64,000 nt of DNA from Acidihalobacter yilgarnensis (GTDB lineage: Bacteria > Pseudomonadota > Gammaproteobacteria > DSM-5130 > Acidihalobacteraceae): NCBI RefSeq assembly GCF_001753245.1, contig NZ_CP017415.1:310001-374000 (forward strand), in the 5' to 3' direction. How positions within the stretch are numbered: position 1 is the stretch's first letter; the number at the start of each line of letters is the position of its first letter. The translations under genes were made by a program, and so were the position numbers. The notes beneath the pieces were generated by a model that saw only the letters and a list, made by a program, of their open reading frames with translations, did not search any database and was not told the DNA's origin. Positions 1-8,116 of this stretch are shown piece after piece.

Positions 1-360
1 ATCTTCTTCGATCAGGACTGGGGCTCCATGCCTGGCGCGTTCGCTGTCGCCTCTGGCGGCATCCACGTCTGGCACATGCCCGCGCTGGTCAGCATCTTCG
101 GCGACGACTCTGTGCTGCAGTTCGGTGGTGGCACGCTGGGCCATCCTTGGGGTAATGCGGCGGGTGCGCATGCCAACCGCGTGGCGGTGGAAGCCTGTGT
201 CGAGGCGCGCAACCAGGGTCGTGAACTCGAGAAAGAGGGTAAAGAAATCCTTACCGGGGCTGCCCAGCATTCGCCCGAACTCAAGGTTGCCATGGAAACT
301 TGGAAGGAAATCAAATTTGAGTTCGATACCGTCGACAAACTCGATCTGGGTCACAAGTAA
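1..360 (+). CDS. cbbL: RuBisCO large subunit, form IA (3' end only)
   Basis: Last ~119 residues of ribulose-1,5-bisphosphate carboxylase large chain; the 5' part lies outside the window. The frame is open from base 1. It carries the form I C-terminal landmarks: the loop-6-distal stretch [23 protein letters not shown], and [15 protein letters not shown], which binds the substrate phosphate. It catalyses CO2 fixation inside the carboxysome. The small-subunit gene follows 81 bp downstream in the same orientation, as in cso operons. Form IA is inferred from the carboxysome context and the sequence style. The operon promoter is upstream of the window. Confidence 0.97.
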   Translation: MFFDQDWGSMPGAFAVASGGIHVWHMPALVSIFGDDSVLQFGGGTLGHPWGNAAGAHANRVAVEACVEARNQGRELEKEGKEILTGAAQHSPELKVAMETWKEIKFEFDTVDKLDLGHK

Positions 361-441
361 TTTTGTGGCCGGATCGGACATGCGGTTAGAGATCAAGCCT
401 ATCCAAGCGCGCCACGGCGCAGAAAGAACAGGAGTATTGCA

Positions 442-768
442 ATGGCTGTGAACCCTTATATTTCAAGCAAGCGTTATGAGACGTTCTCCTACCTGCCGGC
501 GTTTACGCCCGAGCAGGTGCGCAACCAGATCGCCTATGCCATTTCCCAGGGCTGGAACCCGGCGGTGGAGTACGCCCATCCAGACGATCAGGCCGACCAC
601 TACTGGCACATGTGGGGCCTGCCGATGTTCGGCGAGGATGCGGTCGACGTGGTGCTCAGCGAGATCGCAGCTTGTCATCGTGCCTTCCCGAACTATGTCG
701 TGCGGTTTGTGGCGTATGACAACTATACCCAGAGCCAGGGTTTGGCTTTCGTGGTCCATCGCGGATAG
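442..768 (+). CDS. cbbS: RuBisCO small subunit
   Basis: 108 residues, the normal length for a form IA small subunit. It starts MAVNPYISSKRYETFSYLPA and contains the conserved GWNPAVEY and YWHMWGLPMFG segments and the C-terminal NYTQSQGLAFVVHR. It caps the L8S8 holoenzyme together with CbbL, and in alpha-carboxysomes helps form the groove bound by CsoS2 N-repeats. The ATG is preceded by an aggag ribosome binding site a few bases upstream. It lies between cbbL and csoS2 in the canonical order. Confidence 0.97.
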   Translation: MAVNPYISSKRYETFSYLPAFTPEQVRNQIAYAISQGWNPAVEYAHPDDQADHYWHMWGLPMFGEDAVDVVLSEIAACHRAFPNYVVRFVAYDNYTQSQGLAFVVHRG

Positions 769-799
769 CCGAAAGTCTGACCCTTGTTCGGTGACAAAA

Positions 800-814
800 G
801 GCCCGCCGCGGGTC
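800..814 (+). promoter_or_regulatory. GC-rich hairpin between cbbS and csoS2
   Basis: A 6-bp stem (800-805 with 809-814, one G-T pair) closes a 3-nt loop in the 91-bp cbbS-csoS2 gap. No T-run follows, so it is not an intrinsic terminator. It could stabilise the 3' end of a cbbLS mRNA and help give the large excess of RuBisCO over shell protein. That role is inference. Confidence 0.35.
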
Positions 815-859
815 CGATTGACCGGTGGCGGCCCATGTTGGTGAAAGAAGGTAAACGAT

Positions 860-3556
860 ATGACGCATACTCAGCCTGAAACTCATGCCGAGGCGCGGCT
901 CTCGGGCCGCGAACTGGCACGCCAACGCCGTAAGGCGATGGCTTCCCAGGGCAAGCGCGCGGTCAAGCCGGCTCGCCAAGCCGCCGCTCACGTGGCGGCC
1001 GCGTCCGGTGGCCAGGTGTTGGCGAAGAAAAGTGCCCCTACGGCGGCAAGCGTTGCGCCGACCGGGCCGTCGGGCCGGATGCTGGCCCGGAGTCGACGCG
1101 AGGCGATGGCGCGCAACGGCAAAGCCGCGTTGCCGAACGCGCGGTCGAGTGGAAGGCCTGTGCGTGCGGCCCGGAGCGAGCCTGCTGGGGCGAAGAATTG
1201 TGCCGAAGCATGCTCCTGCGGTTGCAAGGGCGCGCGCGAGGATGCGTTGACCGTCGATACTGGGCAGTCGGCGGAACGTCGCGTTGCCATGGCGAGCGAG
1301 GCAACGTCACTCACCCCCAAGGAAATAGCCGCGCGTCTGGTGAAGAATCAGGTGCATGGCAGCGGGCGCGATATCGCACTGGCGCGTCGCAAGGCCCTGG
1401 GGCAGGAAGGCAAGGCGGGACTCAAGCGCGCGGCGCAGGCGACCAAGATCGCGAAGTATCTGCCTGAGAAGGACTGGCGGGTAGCTATTGCCAAGGGTGT
1501 AACTGGCCGCCAGGTGGCCATGCAGCGTCGCAAAGTGAGAGCGCTTGCCGGCCGCGGCGAGACAGGACAGTCCGCTGATGAGACGCGTAAGTCGGCCAGT
1601 CGCCGTACTGCGCGTGCGCTTGCTGCGCCGCCGAAGGTCGAGCAGGGCCATACGTTGTCGGGTCAGGAAGTCACCGGCACCATGGTAGAGCGTGCGCGCC
1701 AAGTCACCGGCAACGAATCGGGTTCATGCCGGTCCGTGACCGGAACCGAGTATATCGGCCTGGAACAATTTGACGCTTTCTGCCAGGCGCGACCCGAGGC
1801 GAATCCGGCCAAGGTCACGCTGAGCCGGACGCTGCATGGTCGCTCCGTGTCGGGTACCGAGGTGGCGCCCGACGACAGCGTTACGGGTGCGGAATCTGGC
1901 GCTTGTCGCGAGGTGACGGGTACACAGTATCTGTCCGCCGACCATTTCGAGCGTTTTTGCCCGACCCGGCCGCAGCCGCCGGCGAGCAAGGTGGGCATGA
2001 CACGGACACAGAAAGACCAAGCGCTCACCGGCACGATGGTGCTTTCAGAGAGTCGTGTCACCGGCGGTGAAGCCGGCGCAGGCAGAGACATCACTGGCAC
2101 CGGCTATGCGCGCGCCAAAGCGCCGAAGCCTGCTGCGGAAAAGGTGGCGGTCATGCATACGGCGAGTGGCGGCCAGGTGACGGGCACCACCGTCGGCCGT
2201 TCGGAGCACGTGACCGGTAACGAGCCAGGTACGTGTCGTGTCGTGAGCGGCACGGAGTATCTGAGTTCGGAGCAGTATGCCGCGTTCTGCGAAAACAGCC
2301 CGCCCCGGCCGCCGCGCAAGGTCAGTATCATGTCGACGCCAGCCGAACAGCCGGTAACGGGTACCTCGGTCTCGCGCGACGCGAAAGTGACAGGCAACGA
2401 GCCGGGCTCCTGCCGCGCCGTCACCGGTACGCCGTACTTTAATAGCCGTGATTTTGGCGATGTCTGTGCGAGCAATGGACCCGCCAAGGTGGGTGCAGCC
2501 GCGACACGGGCCGGTACGCAGGTATCCGGCACGGAGGTACGCTCCAACCCAAAAATGACAGGTGACGAGGAAGGTCGGTGCACCCTCGTCACCGGAACCG
2601 ACTATGTCGGCGCGCAGGATTTGCGGGCCGTCTGTGTCGAAGGCACCCCGCCCGATCAGGCCGTAACCAAAGTAGCGGTTGATCGGACTTGGCAGGGCGA
2701 AACGATCACCGGTGCGGCTGTCGGTCGTGCCGCCAAAATGACTGGTGACGAATACGGCGGTTGCGCACCTATCAGCGGCACGCCTTACATCGGCCAAGGT
2801 CAGTATGTGCAGTTCTGCGAGCCGCGCGAAGCCGAGGCACAACTGGCGCGCGTGCCCACGCGTGGCATTGTTTCCGCCGCTGATATCACGGGCGACAGGC
2901 CGGGTGCAGGCGGATCCGTCATGACTGGCGACGAGCGCGGCGCGTGTGAACCAGTAACGGGTACGCCGTACGTGGGTCCGGACAATCTGTCTGCAGAATG
3001 CGCCATCGGTGGTGTCGGCAGCGGACGCTTCGTCGGTTCGCGCCGGGAAGTCGCTGAGCCGCCGCGGCCGTCTGCGCCTCGGGATTTCAGTATTGTGCCC
3101 CCCGCTAGGCAGGCATGCGAGGAGCGGCGCGGGCAGGCGGTGACCGGCGCACAAATCAACAGCGATCGGATTACCGGTAGCGCGAATCGCGCTCAGGGTC
3201 TGATCACGGGTACGCCTGAGTTTCGTCATCGCGACATCGATAGTAGGGCGGCCGAGACCGAGGCCGCTTCGGTAAAACTGCACAACAGGCCGAGCGACGA
3301 GGCAAGTCCACGCAATTTGCAGATCACGGGCGATACGTGGAGTGCGCAACAGAGAGAGAAGGTGACCGGCACCGAGGGCCACTTCTCCGTGATGCGCAAC
3401 CCGACCCAGCGAGGCAATCCGCGGGGTGCGGGGCGCAATGCGCAAGGCCATCGTGACGTTGAGCGTCCGGAGGTGCCGGAAAGTCCAGTCACTGGCTCGG
3501 CAGGCGCCACAATGCGCGGTGCGGTTGTGACGGTGTCTAGAGGCGCACGCGGGTAA
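860..3556 (+). CDS. csoS2: Carboxysome scaffold protein CsoS2
   Basis: 898 residues, close to known CsoS2 proteins. It is intrinsically disordered and links RuBisCO to the shell during assembly. The N-region has four basic helical repeats (about residues 16-32, 72-88, 169-185 and 216-234) of the GRxxAxxRRxAxxxxGK type that bind RuBisCO. From ~264 come M-repeats built on VTGT / VTGNE / VTGTxY triads with paired cysteines. The C-region (~660-898) ends in a GARG tail that anchors to the shell. A cysteine cluster (C114, C118, C120, C122) sits in the N-region. An in-frame slippery heptamer and stem-loop at 2548-2593 would produce a short form of about 568 residues lacking the C-region, matching the known CsoS2A/CsoS2B pair. 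The start follows a gaaggt-type ribosome binding site. Confidence 0.96.
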   Translation: MTHTQPETHAEARLSGRELARQRRKAMASQGKRAVKPARQAAAHVAAASGGQVLAKKSAPTAASVAPTGPSGRMLARSRREAMARNGKAALPNARSSGRPVRAARSEPAGAKNCAEACSCGCKGAREDALTVDTGQSAERRVAMASEATSLTPKEIAARLVKNQVHGSGRDIALARRKALGQEGKAGLKRAAQATKIAKYLPEKDWRVAIAKGVTGRQVAMQRRKVRALAGRGETGQSADETRKSASRRTARALAAPPKVEQGHTLSGQEVTGTMVERARQVTGNESGSCRSVTGTEYIGLEQFDAFCQARPEANPAKVTLSRTLHGRSVSGTEVAPDDSVTGAESGACREVTGTQYLSADHFERFCPTRPQPPASKVGMTRTQKDQALTGTMVLSESRVTGGEAGAGRDITGTGYARAKAPKPAAEKVAVMHTASGGQVTGTTVGRSEHVTGNEPGTCRVVSGTEYLSSEQYAAFCENSPPRPPRKVSIMSTPAEQPVTGTSVSRDAKVTGNEPGSCRAVTGTPYFNSRDFGDVCASNGPAKVGAAATRAGTQVSGTEVRSNPKMTGDEEGRCTLVTGTDYVGAQDLRAVCVEGTPPDQAVTKVAVDRTWQGETITGAAVGRAAKMTGDEYGGCAPISGTPYIGQGQYVQFCEPREAEAQLARVPTRGIVSAADITGDRPGAGGSVMTGDERGACEPVTGTPYVGPDNLSAECAIGGVGSGRFVGSRREVAEPPRPSAPRDFSIVPPARQACEERRGQAVTGAQINSDRITGSANRAQGLITGTPEFRHRDIDSRAAETEAASVKLHNRPSDEASPRNLQITGDTWSAQQREKVTGTEGHFSVMRNPTQRGNPRGAGRNAQGHRDVERPEVPESPVTGSAGATMRGAVVTVSRGARG
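2548..2593 (+). promoter_or_regulatory. Programmed -1 ribosomal frameshift signal in csoS2
   Basis: The heptamer C CCA AAA (2548-2554) lies in the X XXY YYZ phase relative to the csoS2 reading frame. A 6-nt spacer (2555-2560) separates it from a perfect 10-bp stem, 2561-2570 paired with 2584-2593, around a 13-nt loop. Slippage by -1 leads to a TGA at 2563-2565 after three codons, ending the protein at about residue 568. All three elements are directly visible. Frameshifting in csoS2 is established for Halothiobacillus neapolitanus; activity here is inferred. Confidence 0.82.
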
Positions 3557-3561
3557 AGGCC

Positions 3562-5127
3562 ATGCGTACGCGTACCCGACAACGCCAACCAACCCGCCGT
3601 GCCACGCGCTCGGTATCGCCTCTGCCCGGCGGTACTCTGTTGTCCGGCGCTGATGCGCTGATGCCCGCGCGCGTGATGCTGGCCAACCCGGCCTGCAATC
3701 TGGGTGAGAGCCAGCATTGTGAGCACGTGTTGGTCGATCGCGAGCTGAACAAGGCGCTGTATGGTTACGAGGGCATGCTGCAGGCTCGTTTCGACGGTGT
3801 TGACGAGACATTGAAGGCGGTGGCCGAACTGCCCCGAGACGAGGGGTTTGTGGCGCGGGCACAGCAGCTGGCGTGTACACGTCTCGGCTGTGAACTGCCG
3901 GCATTTATGTTGCAGGGGCCGTGGATCGCGGGGTTGGATATGCCCGCGCTGTACGCCCACTGTCTGTTCGAGATGTGTCGACACAGCGTGGCGCAGGCCC
4001 CGCAGGAGCAGCAGAGCTGGCTCAAGGGTATGGCGATCGACGATGCCTTCCTCACGGAGTGCGGCTACCACACGCTGGACATCACGCCCTGTGCTGATGG
4101 CCGCCTTCAGGGCGTGTTGCCCTTCGTGCTTCGGATTGCGCCGACCAGCGACGCGGTCGTGCTCAAGGCTTATGCGGGCGCATTGTTCGATATCGAGCTG
4201 GACATGGCTGACTGGAGCCAACGCGAGTTGGCGCAGCGCCTAAGTGGACGTCGCGAAACCCGCTATTTGAAGATGGCGGTGTACCACTACAGCAGTTCCA
4301 AACCATCTAGCGAAGGCTGCGCGGCGCATGGCAGCGACGAACAGGCGGCGCGCGATGCCGCGATCGACCGCTTGAGACAGCTGCGTAATGGCATTGCTCA
4401 GGCCTTTGGCGCCGGGCTCGGCCCAGATGTGCTGTTGCTCGGTGTGGATACGGACCTGGACGCGATCCGCGTACATTTTCCAGATGCGAATGGTGAGCCG
4501 ACGGCAACGGCAACCGTGGACGCAGCGCGTATTTATCGCGAAACACTGGGCATGACGGCAGAGCAGGCGCGCGCACATATCGCATCGGCCGTCGAACAGG
4601 TCGCTGACAAGCTCCGTAGCACGGGCCGGGCAGGTATGAAGGCCCTGATTGCGAGATTGCTGGAAGCCAATCTGTCGCAAATCGAATATGTCATCCAGCA
4701 CCATGAGGGGCGCTACGAAAGTCTTGGCCATGGTGAACGTTTCATTTGCGTCGGCGATCCCATCGACGATCTGCAGATGCGCAACCTCTATTACTTCGCG
4801 CATCTCGACACGCTAGAAGAAGGAGCAGCCTGCGTCGACGTCGGCATGCATATCTTCGAAAAGCTGAATCTGTCACGCGGCTTCCCGATACCGGTAATCG
4901 TGCATTTCAGCTATGCCTCGGTCATCCCGGGCGCGCGTGAGCGTGTGATCGAGCGAGGGGAGCGAGTGATGAGCGCTATACAAGCGCGTTACCGGGATCG
5001 CATGCCCTCAGGGATGATCAAATTCGCACTGTGCGTCAGCGATGCGACCGGAGCAGAGCGTTTGGCGCTGGTGCGTGAATGCGTTACGAATGCTCAGGCC
5101 GGAAACAGCGAAGGAATGGTTTCATGA
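3562..5127 (+). CDS. csoSCA: Carboxysomal carbonic anhydrase CsoSCA
   Basis: 521 residues, the usual size for CsoSCA (formerly CsoS3), a divergent beta-class carbonic anhydrase. It converts imported bicarbonate to CO2 inside the carboxysome. Candidate zinc ligands are C177 in the CADGR motif, which also gives the D/R dyad typical of the family, then H242 (VYHYS) and C253 (EGC). The spacing agrees with the H. neapolitanus enzyme. The first ~40 residues are arginine-rich and probably disordered, as expected for the RuBisCO-binding N-terminal peptide. It starts 5 bp after csoS2, and its TGA overlaps the csoS4A ATG, suggesting translational coupling. Confidence 0.95.
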   Translation: MRTRTRQRQPTRRATRSVSPLPGGTLLSGADALMPARVMLANPACNLGESQHCEHVLVDRELNKALYGYEGMLQARFDGVDETLKAVAELPRDEGFVARAQQLACTRLGCELPAFMLQGPWIAGLDMPALYAHCLFEMCRHSVAQAPQEQQSWLKGMAIDDAFLTECGYHTLDITPCADGRLQGVLPFVLRIAPTSDAVVLKAYAGALFDIELDMADWSQRELAQRLSGRRETRYLKMAVYHYSSSKPSSEGCAAHGSDEQAARDAAIDRLRQLRNGIAQAFGAGLGPDVLLLGVDTDLDAIRVHFPDANGEPTATATVDAARIYRETLGMTAEQARAHIASAVEQVADKLRSTGRAGMKALIARLLEANLSQIEYVIQHHEGRYESLGHGERFICVGDPIDDLQMRNLYYFAHLDTLEEGAACVDVGMHIFEKLNLSRGFPIPVIVHFSYASVIPGARERVIERGERVMSAIQARYRDRMPSGMIKFALCVSDATGAERLALVRECVTNAQAGNSEGMVS

Positions 5128-5372
5128 AGATCATGCGGGTCGTGCAGACACTGGTGTCCACCAATCGGATCGATAGCATGGGTCATCGGCCGCTGCTGGT
5201 CGTGCAGGAAAAGGAAGGTGGGATACCGAGCGTCGCGATCGATGCGATCGGCTGCGTGCCTGGTGACTGGGTAATCTGCGTGGGTTCCTCGGCGGCGCGC
5301 GATGCGGCGGGCGCCAAGGATTTCCCATCTGACCTGACGATCGTGGGCATCATCGACCATTGGAATCCGTAG
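5124..5372 (+). CDS. csoS4A: Carboxysome shell vertex pentamer CsoS4A
   Basis: 82 residues, a BMC-P (EutN/CcmL-fold) protein that forms the pentamers capping shell vertices. It begins MKIMRVVQTLVSTNRI and ends DLTIVGIIDHW, both typical of CsoS4. The ATG overlaps the csoSCA stop (ATGA). An upstream in-frame ATG at 5079 was rejected because it lies inside csoSCA. The paralogue csoS4B follows after 9 bp. Confidence 0.95.
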   Translation: MKIMRVVQTLVSTNRIDSMGHRPLLVVQEKEGGIPSVAIDAIGCVPGDWVICVGSSAARDAAGAKDFPSDLTIVGIIDHWNP

Positions 5373-5381
5373 GGGAGTGCC

Positions 5382-5648
5382 ATGGAGATTATGCGCGTGA
5401 AGGATGACCTCGTTTGCACACGACGCGCAGCGGGCCTAGGCGGCGAGGATCTACGCATCCTGGAATCGCTGAGCGGCGCGTTATCGGTAGCGGTGGATCC
5501 GGTGGGCGCACCTGCCGGAAGTTGGGTTTTCACGACTAGTGGCAGCGCCGCGCGCTATGCGCTGCCGGATCCGAGGACTCTGACCGATCTCACGATCTGC
5601 GGAATCATCGATCACTGGGAGGTAGCGCAAGCCTGCGGCATGAAGTGA
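5382..5648 (+). CDS. csoS4B: Carboxysome shell vertex pentamer CsoS4B
   Basis: 88 residues, the second BMC-P pentamer. It shares the IMRV start, the conserved GxWVFTTSGSAAR turn and the C-terminal TICGIIDHW with CsoS4A, with a short extra tail (EVAQACGMK). A ggggagtgcc ribosome binding site precedes the ATG. It probably seals vertices together with CsoS4A. Confidence 0.95.
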   Translation: MEIMRVKDDLVCTRRAAGLGGEDLRILESLSGALSVAVDPVGAPAGSWVFTTSGSAARYALPDPRTLTDLTICGIIDHWEVAQACGMK

Positions 5649-5729
5649 TGGTGGCGTGGCGAGCCGGCTGGCTTGAAACGCGTTATTGGTTTTTATTGAA
5701 TCAATGTTGACATGAAAGGAGATGGACAA

Positions 5730-6026
5730 ATGGCGGATTACAGCGGTGTAGCGTTGGGCATGATTGAAACCCGTGGCCTGGTGCCGGCGATTGAAGCGGC
5801 GGATGCGATGACCAAGGCGGCGGAAGTGCGTCTGATCGGTCGTCAGTTCGTGGGTGGTGGTTACGTCACGGTGCTGGTGCGCGGTGAGACGGGTGCGGTG
5901 AACGCGGCGGTTCGTGCCGGCGCTGATGCCTGCGAGCGTGTGGGTGATGGCCTGGTGGCAGCACACATCATTGCGCGCGTGCACAACGAGGTCGAGGGTA
6001 TCCTGCCTAAGGCGCCGAGCGCCTGA
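5730..6026 (+). CDS. csoS1C: Major carboxysome shell hexamer CsoS1 (copy 1)
   Basis: 98 residues with one BMC domain (Pfam00936 type). It has the family N-terminus MADYSGVALGMIETRGLVPA and the pore-lining RQFVGGGYV loop. Hexamers tile the shell facets. The start was set at 5730 behind an aaaggag ribosome binding site; an ATG 18 bp upstream lies before that site. Its coding sequence is almost identical to copy 2. The C/A/B assignment follows gene order in H. neapolitanus and is tentative. Confidence 0.95.
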   Translation: MADYSGVALGMIETRGLVPAIEAADAMTKAAEVRLIGRQFVGGGYVTVLVRGETGAVNAAVRAGADACERVGDGLVAAHIIARVHNEVEGILPKAPSA

Positions 6027-6074
6027 AGCGAGCCCAAGGGCGAATTTCAATAATGATTGCTTGAGGAACTGAAA

Positions 6075-6374
6075 ATGGCGGATTACAGCGGTGTAGCGTT
6101 GGGCATGATTGAAACCCGTGGCCTGGTGCCGGCGATTGAAGCGGCGGATGCGATGACCAAGGCGGCGGAAGTGCGTCTGATCGGTCGTCAGTTCGTGGGC
6201 GGTGGTTACGTCACGGTGCTGGTGCGCGGTGAGACGGGTGCGGTGAACGCGGCGGTTCGTGCCGGCGCTGATGCCTGCGAGCGTGTGGGTGATGGCCTGG
6301 TGGCAGCACACATCATTGCGCGCGTGCACAACGAAGTTGAGGGTATTCTGCCGAAAGCGCCACCGAGCGAGTAA
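6075..6374 (+). CDS. csoS1A: Major carboxysome shell hexamer CsoS1 (copy 2)
   Basis: 99 residues, identical to copy 1 up to the last few amino acids (ending APPSE instead of APSA). Almost the whole coding sequence is conserved at nucleotide level, apart from scattered third-position changes. The ATG at 6075 was chosen because it matches copy 1 and has gaggaac upstream. High identity suggests recent duplication or gene conversion that keeps shell hexamers interchangeable. Confidence 0.95.
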   Translation: MADYSGVALGMIETRGLVPAIEAADAMTKAAEVRLIGRQFVGGGYVTVLVRGETGAVNAAVRAGADACERVGDGLVAAHIIARVHNEVEGILPKAPPSE

Positions 6375-6421
6375 TCGCCAGCGCCGGCTTCGTACACAAC
6401 GATTGATCGAGGAACAACTGA

Positions 6422-6760
6422 ATGGCGGATTACAACGGAATAGCGCTGGGCATGATCGAAACCCGTGGTCTGGTGCCGGCGATTGAAGCGGCGGACGCGA
6501 TGACCAAGGCGGCGGAAGTGCGCCTGATCGGTCGTCAGTTCGTGGGCGGTGGTTACGTCACGGTGCTGGTGCGTGGTGAGACGGGTGCGGTGAACGCGGC
6601 GGTCCGCGCTGGCGCTGATGCCTGCGAGCGCGTGGGTGATGGCCTGGTGGCGGCACACATCATTGCGCGCGTGCACAACGAGGTCGAGTGCATCCTGCCC
6701 AAGGCGCCCGACGCGTCAGGCAGTGGCCGCGACAGTGAGATCGCGCCTGCGCTCAGCTAA
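6422..6760 (+). CDS. csoS1B: Shell hexamer CsoS1 with C-terminal extension (copy 3)
   Basis: 112 residues. The BMC domain matches copies 1 and 2 except for MADYNGIAL at the start and VECILPK instead of VEGILPK near the end. It carries a ~13-residue serine/aspartate-rich tail, as in CsoS1B of H. neapolitanus. Silent differences are more frequent than between copies 1 and 2. The added cysteine and tail could mark a minor, specialised hexamer. Confidence 0.94.
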   Translation: MADYNGIALGMIETRGLVPAIEAADAMTKAAEVRLIGRQFVGGGYVTVLVRGETGAVNAAVRAGADACERVGDGLVAAHIIARVHNEVECILPKAPDASGSGRDSEIAPALS

Positions 6761-6773
6761 GGGGCTGAGCGGC

Positions 6774-7220
6774 ATGAACCAGCGAGTCGATCCACGCACG
6801 CTCGGTTGGCTAAATCGAGCGCTTAATCACGAGATGAGCGCCGTACAACAGTACCTGGCCCAAAGCGTGCTCGCACGTTTGTGGGGCGATGAGGCGCTCT
6901 CCGCCAGACTGCGCAAGGAATGCATGGAGGAACTCGACCATGCGGAGTGGTTGATGGAGCGGTTGATTCTGGACGGAGTAGCGCCGAATGCCGGCACGCT
7001 CCCGCCCGCTCGGCTCGGCCGCGAGGCTAGGGCATTGCTGGATGCTGATCGCGAACTGGAGGTTGATGCCGTCGCTTTATACAAGATGGCACTGGCGCAT
7101 GTGCGCCGCGTTCGCGACCCAGCCGGTGAGCAGTTGTTCGCACAATTGCTCACGGAAGAGGCTGAACACGTGCGCGAGCTAGATCGCCTCGATGACACAG
7201 CCAGGAGGCATGAGGAATGA
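6774..7220 (+). CDS. Bacterioferritin-like (ferritin-fold) protein of the carboxysome operon
   Basis: 148 residues, predicted four-helix bundle. The N-terminal helix NHEMSAVQQYLAQS and the motif EELDHAEWLMERL resemble bacterioferritin metal ligands (E, then ExxH), with a second LLTEEAEHVRELD site. A bacterioferritin-like gene in this position is common in proteobacterial cso operons, but its role is unknown. The ATG at 6774 follows ggggctgagc. It overlaps acRAF by 4 bp, so it is co-translated. Iron storage or redox protection of the carboxysome are guesses. Confidence 0.85.
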   Translation: MNQRVDPRTLGWLNRALNHEMSAVQQYLAQSVLARLWGDEALSARLRKECMEELDHAEWLMERLILDGVAPNAGTLPPARLGREARALLDADRELEVDAVALYKMALAHVRRVRDPAGEQLFAQLLTEEAEHVRELDRLDDTARRHEE

Positions 7221-7480
7221 GCGTAACACCGCCCGATGGCTGGACGACGAGCAGTGCGGGGCCGGCGACCTGGTTCAAGCGCTTCGAATTTTCCGATTAC
7301 GCTAGGTTACGCCGCTTTCTAGACGATATGGCAGCGCTTGCGGAAGAGACGGGCGTACATCCCGACAATATCGGTTTTGGGCGCAATTATGTGAATGTCA
7401 CCCTGGAGGCGCAAGCCGAACAGGATGTCCAGCAGGGCGACTTCATTCAGCGTCTGGACCGTTTGTCCGAGCAGGATTGA
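7217..7480 (+). CDS. acRAF: acRAF, alpha-carboxysome RuBisCO assembly factor
   Basis: 87 residues, related to pterin-4a-carbinolamine dehydratases: WFKRFEFSDYARLRRFLDDMAAL followed by HPDNIGFGRNYVNVTL. In cso operons this family (acRAF) acts as a RuBisCO chaperone rather than a dehydratase. The usual catalytic triple-histidine pattern is not evident, in line with a non-enzymatic role. It overlaps the ferritin-like gene and lies 9 bp before mcdA. Confidence 0.88.
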   Translation: MSVTPPDGWTTSSAGPATWFKRFEFSDYARLRRFLDDMAALAEETGVHPDNIGFGRNYVNVTLEAQAEQDVQQGDFIQRLDRLSEQD

Positions 7481-7489
7481 CGAGCCTCC

Positions 7490-8116
7490 ATGCACTATAT
7501 CGCGGTGATCAATCAGAAGGGTGGGGTCGGCAAGACGACCATTTCGATCAACCTTGCGGCGGGTTTCGCGCAGCGGTTGCCCACGCTACTGATTGATCTC
7601 GACCCTCAGGGTACAGCGAGCGCATGGGCGTCTGTGGCCAGCCGCCCGCTGCCGATGCGGGTTAGCCACATGCCAGCCGGCTTTGATGCAAACCGGCCGG
7701 TTGCCGAGGGTGATCAGCCGGAAGTGGTGATTGTCGACTGTCCCCCGACCTTGGACAGCGATACGGTGATCCAGGTCCTGCGTTCGGTCGACCAGGTGTT
7801 GATCCCGGTGCTGCCGTCGCCGCTGGATCTGTGGTCCAGTTTGCGCTTAGCCGAATCCGTCGAGGAGGCTCAGCGCGTCAGCGGCAAGCTACAGGCGCGG
7901 CTCTTGATTAATCAGCTGGAGCCGCGTAGCGCGCTATCGAGTGCAATGGAGGGCGCGCTGCGCGAATTTTCCATTCCCTCTTTGTCGACGGCAGTACGTC
8001 GACGCGCGGTTTATCGCAGTACGGCGATGGAAGGCTTGACCGTATTCCAGGTGGGTACGAACGGCGCGCCAGCGCGCGCTGAATTCAACGCGATAATAGA
8101 CGAGGTGCGGACATGA
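7490..8116 (+). CDS. mcdA: ParA-type carboxysome positioning ATPase McdA
   Basis: 208 residues, the short ParA/MinD ATPase type. The deviant Walker A KGGVGKTT is at residues 10-17. [14 protein letters not shown] is the switch / Walker B region, and [13 protein letters not shown] follows the A' motif. McdA coats the nucleoid and, with McdB, spaces carboxysomes so that they are inherited evenly. It overlaps mcdB by 4 bp. The location downstream of acRAF identifies it as McdA rather than a chromosome ParA. Confidence 0.92.
   Translation: MHYIAVINQKGGVGKTTISINLAAGFAQRLPTLLIDLDPQGTASAWASVASRPLPMRVSHMPAGFDANRPVAEGDQPEVVIVDCPPTLDSDTVIQVLRSVDQVLIPVLPSPLDLWSSLRLAESVEEAQRVSGKLQARLLINQLEPRSALSSAMEGALREFSIPSLSTAVRRRAVYRSTAMEGLTVFQVGTNGAPARAEFNAIIDEVRT

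Larger units (their letters stand above)
5730..6710 (+). repeat. Three tandem csoS1 paralogues
   Basis: Three direct copies of a ~285-bp unit (from 5730, 6075 and 6422), separated by 48 and 47 bp of unrelated sequence. Copies 1 and 2 differ at only a handful of bases; copy 3 has more silent changes. Such an array can recombine and can collapse in short-read assembly. Confidence 0.9.

Noticed and set aside
2045-3904. 619-codon minus-strand open frame opposite csoS2
   Set aside because: It is antisense to the repeat-rich, GC-rich csoS2, whose protein is unmistakable. The frame has no family features and its open length follows from repetitive codon use.
5481-6676. Repetitive minus-strand frames opposite csoS1 genes
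   Set aside because: They are shadows of the three tandem csoS1 copies; the repeated peptide is just the reverse of the BMC coding repeats.
5730-6710. Tandem repeats as a possible CRISPR array
   Set aside because: The unit is ~285 bp of coding sequence separated by unrelated ~48-bp gaps and no cas genes are present.
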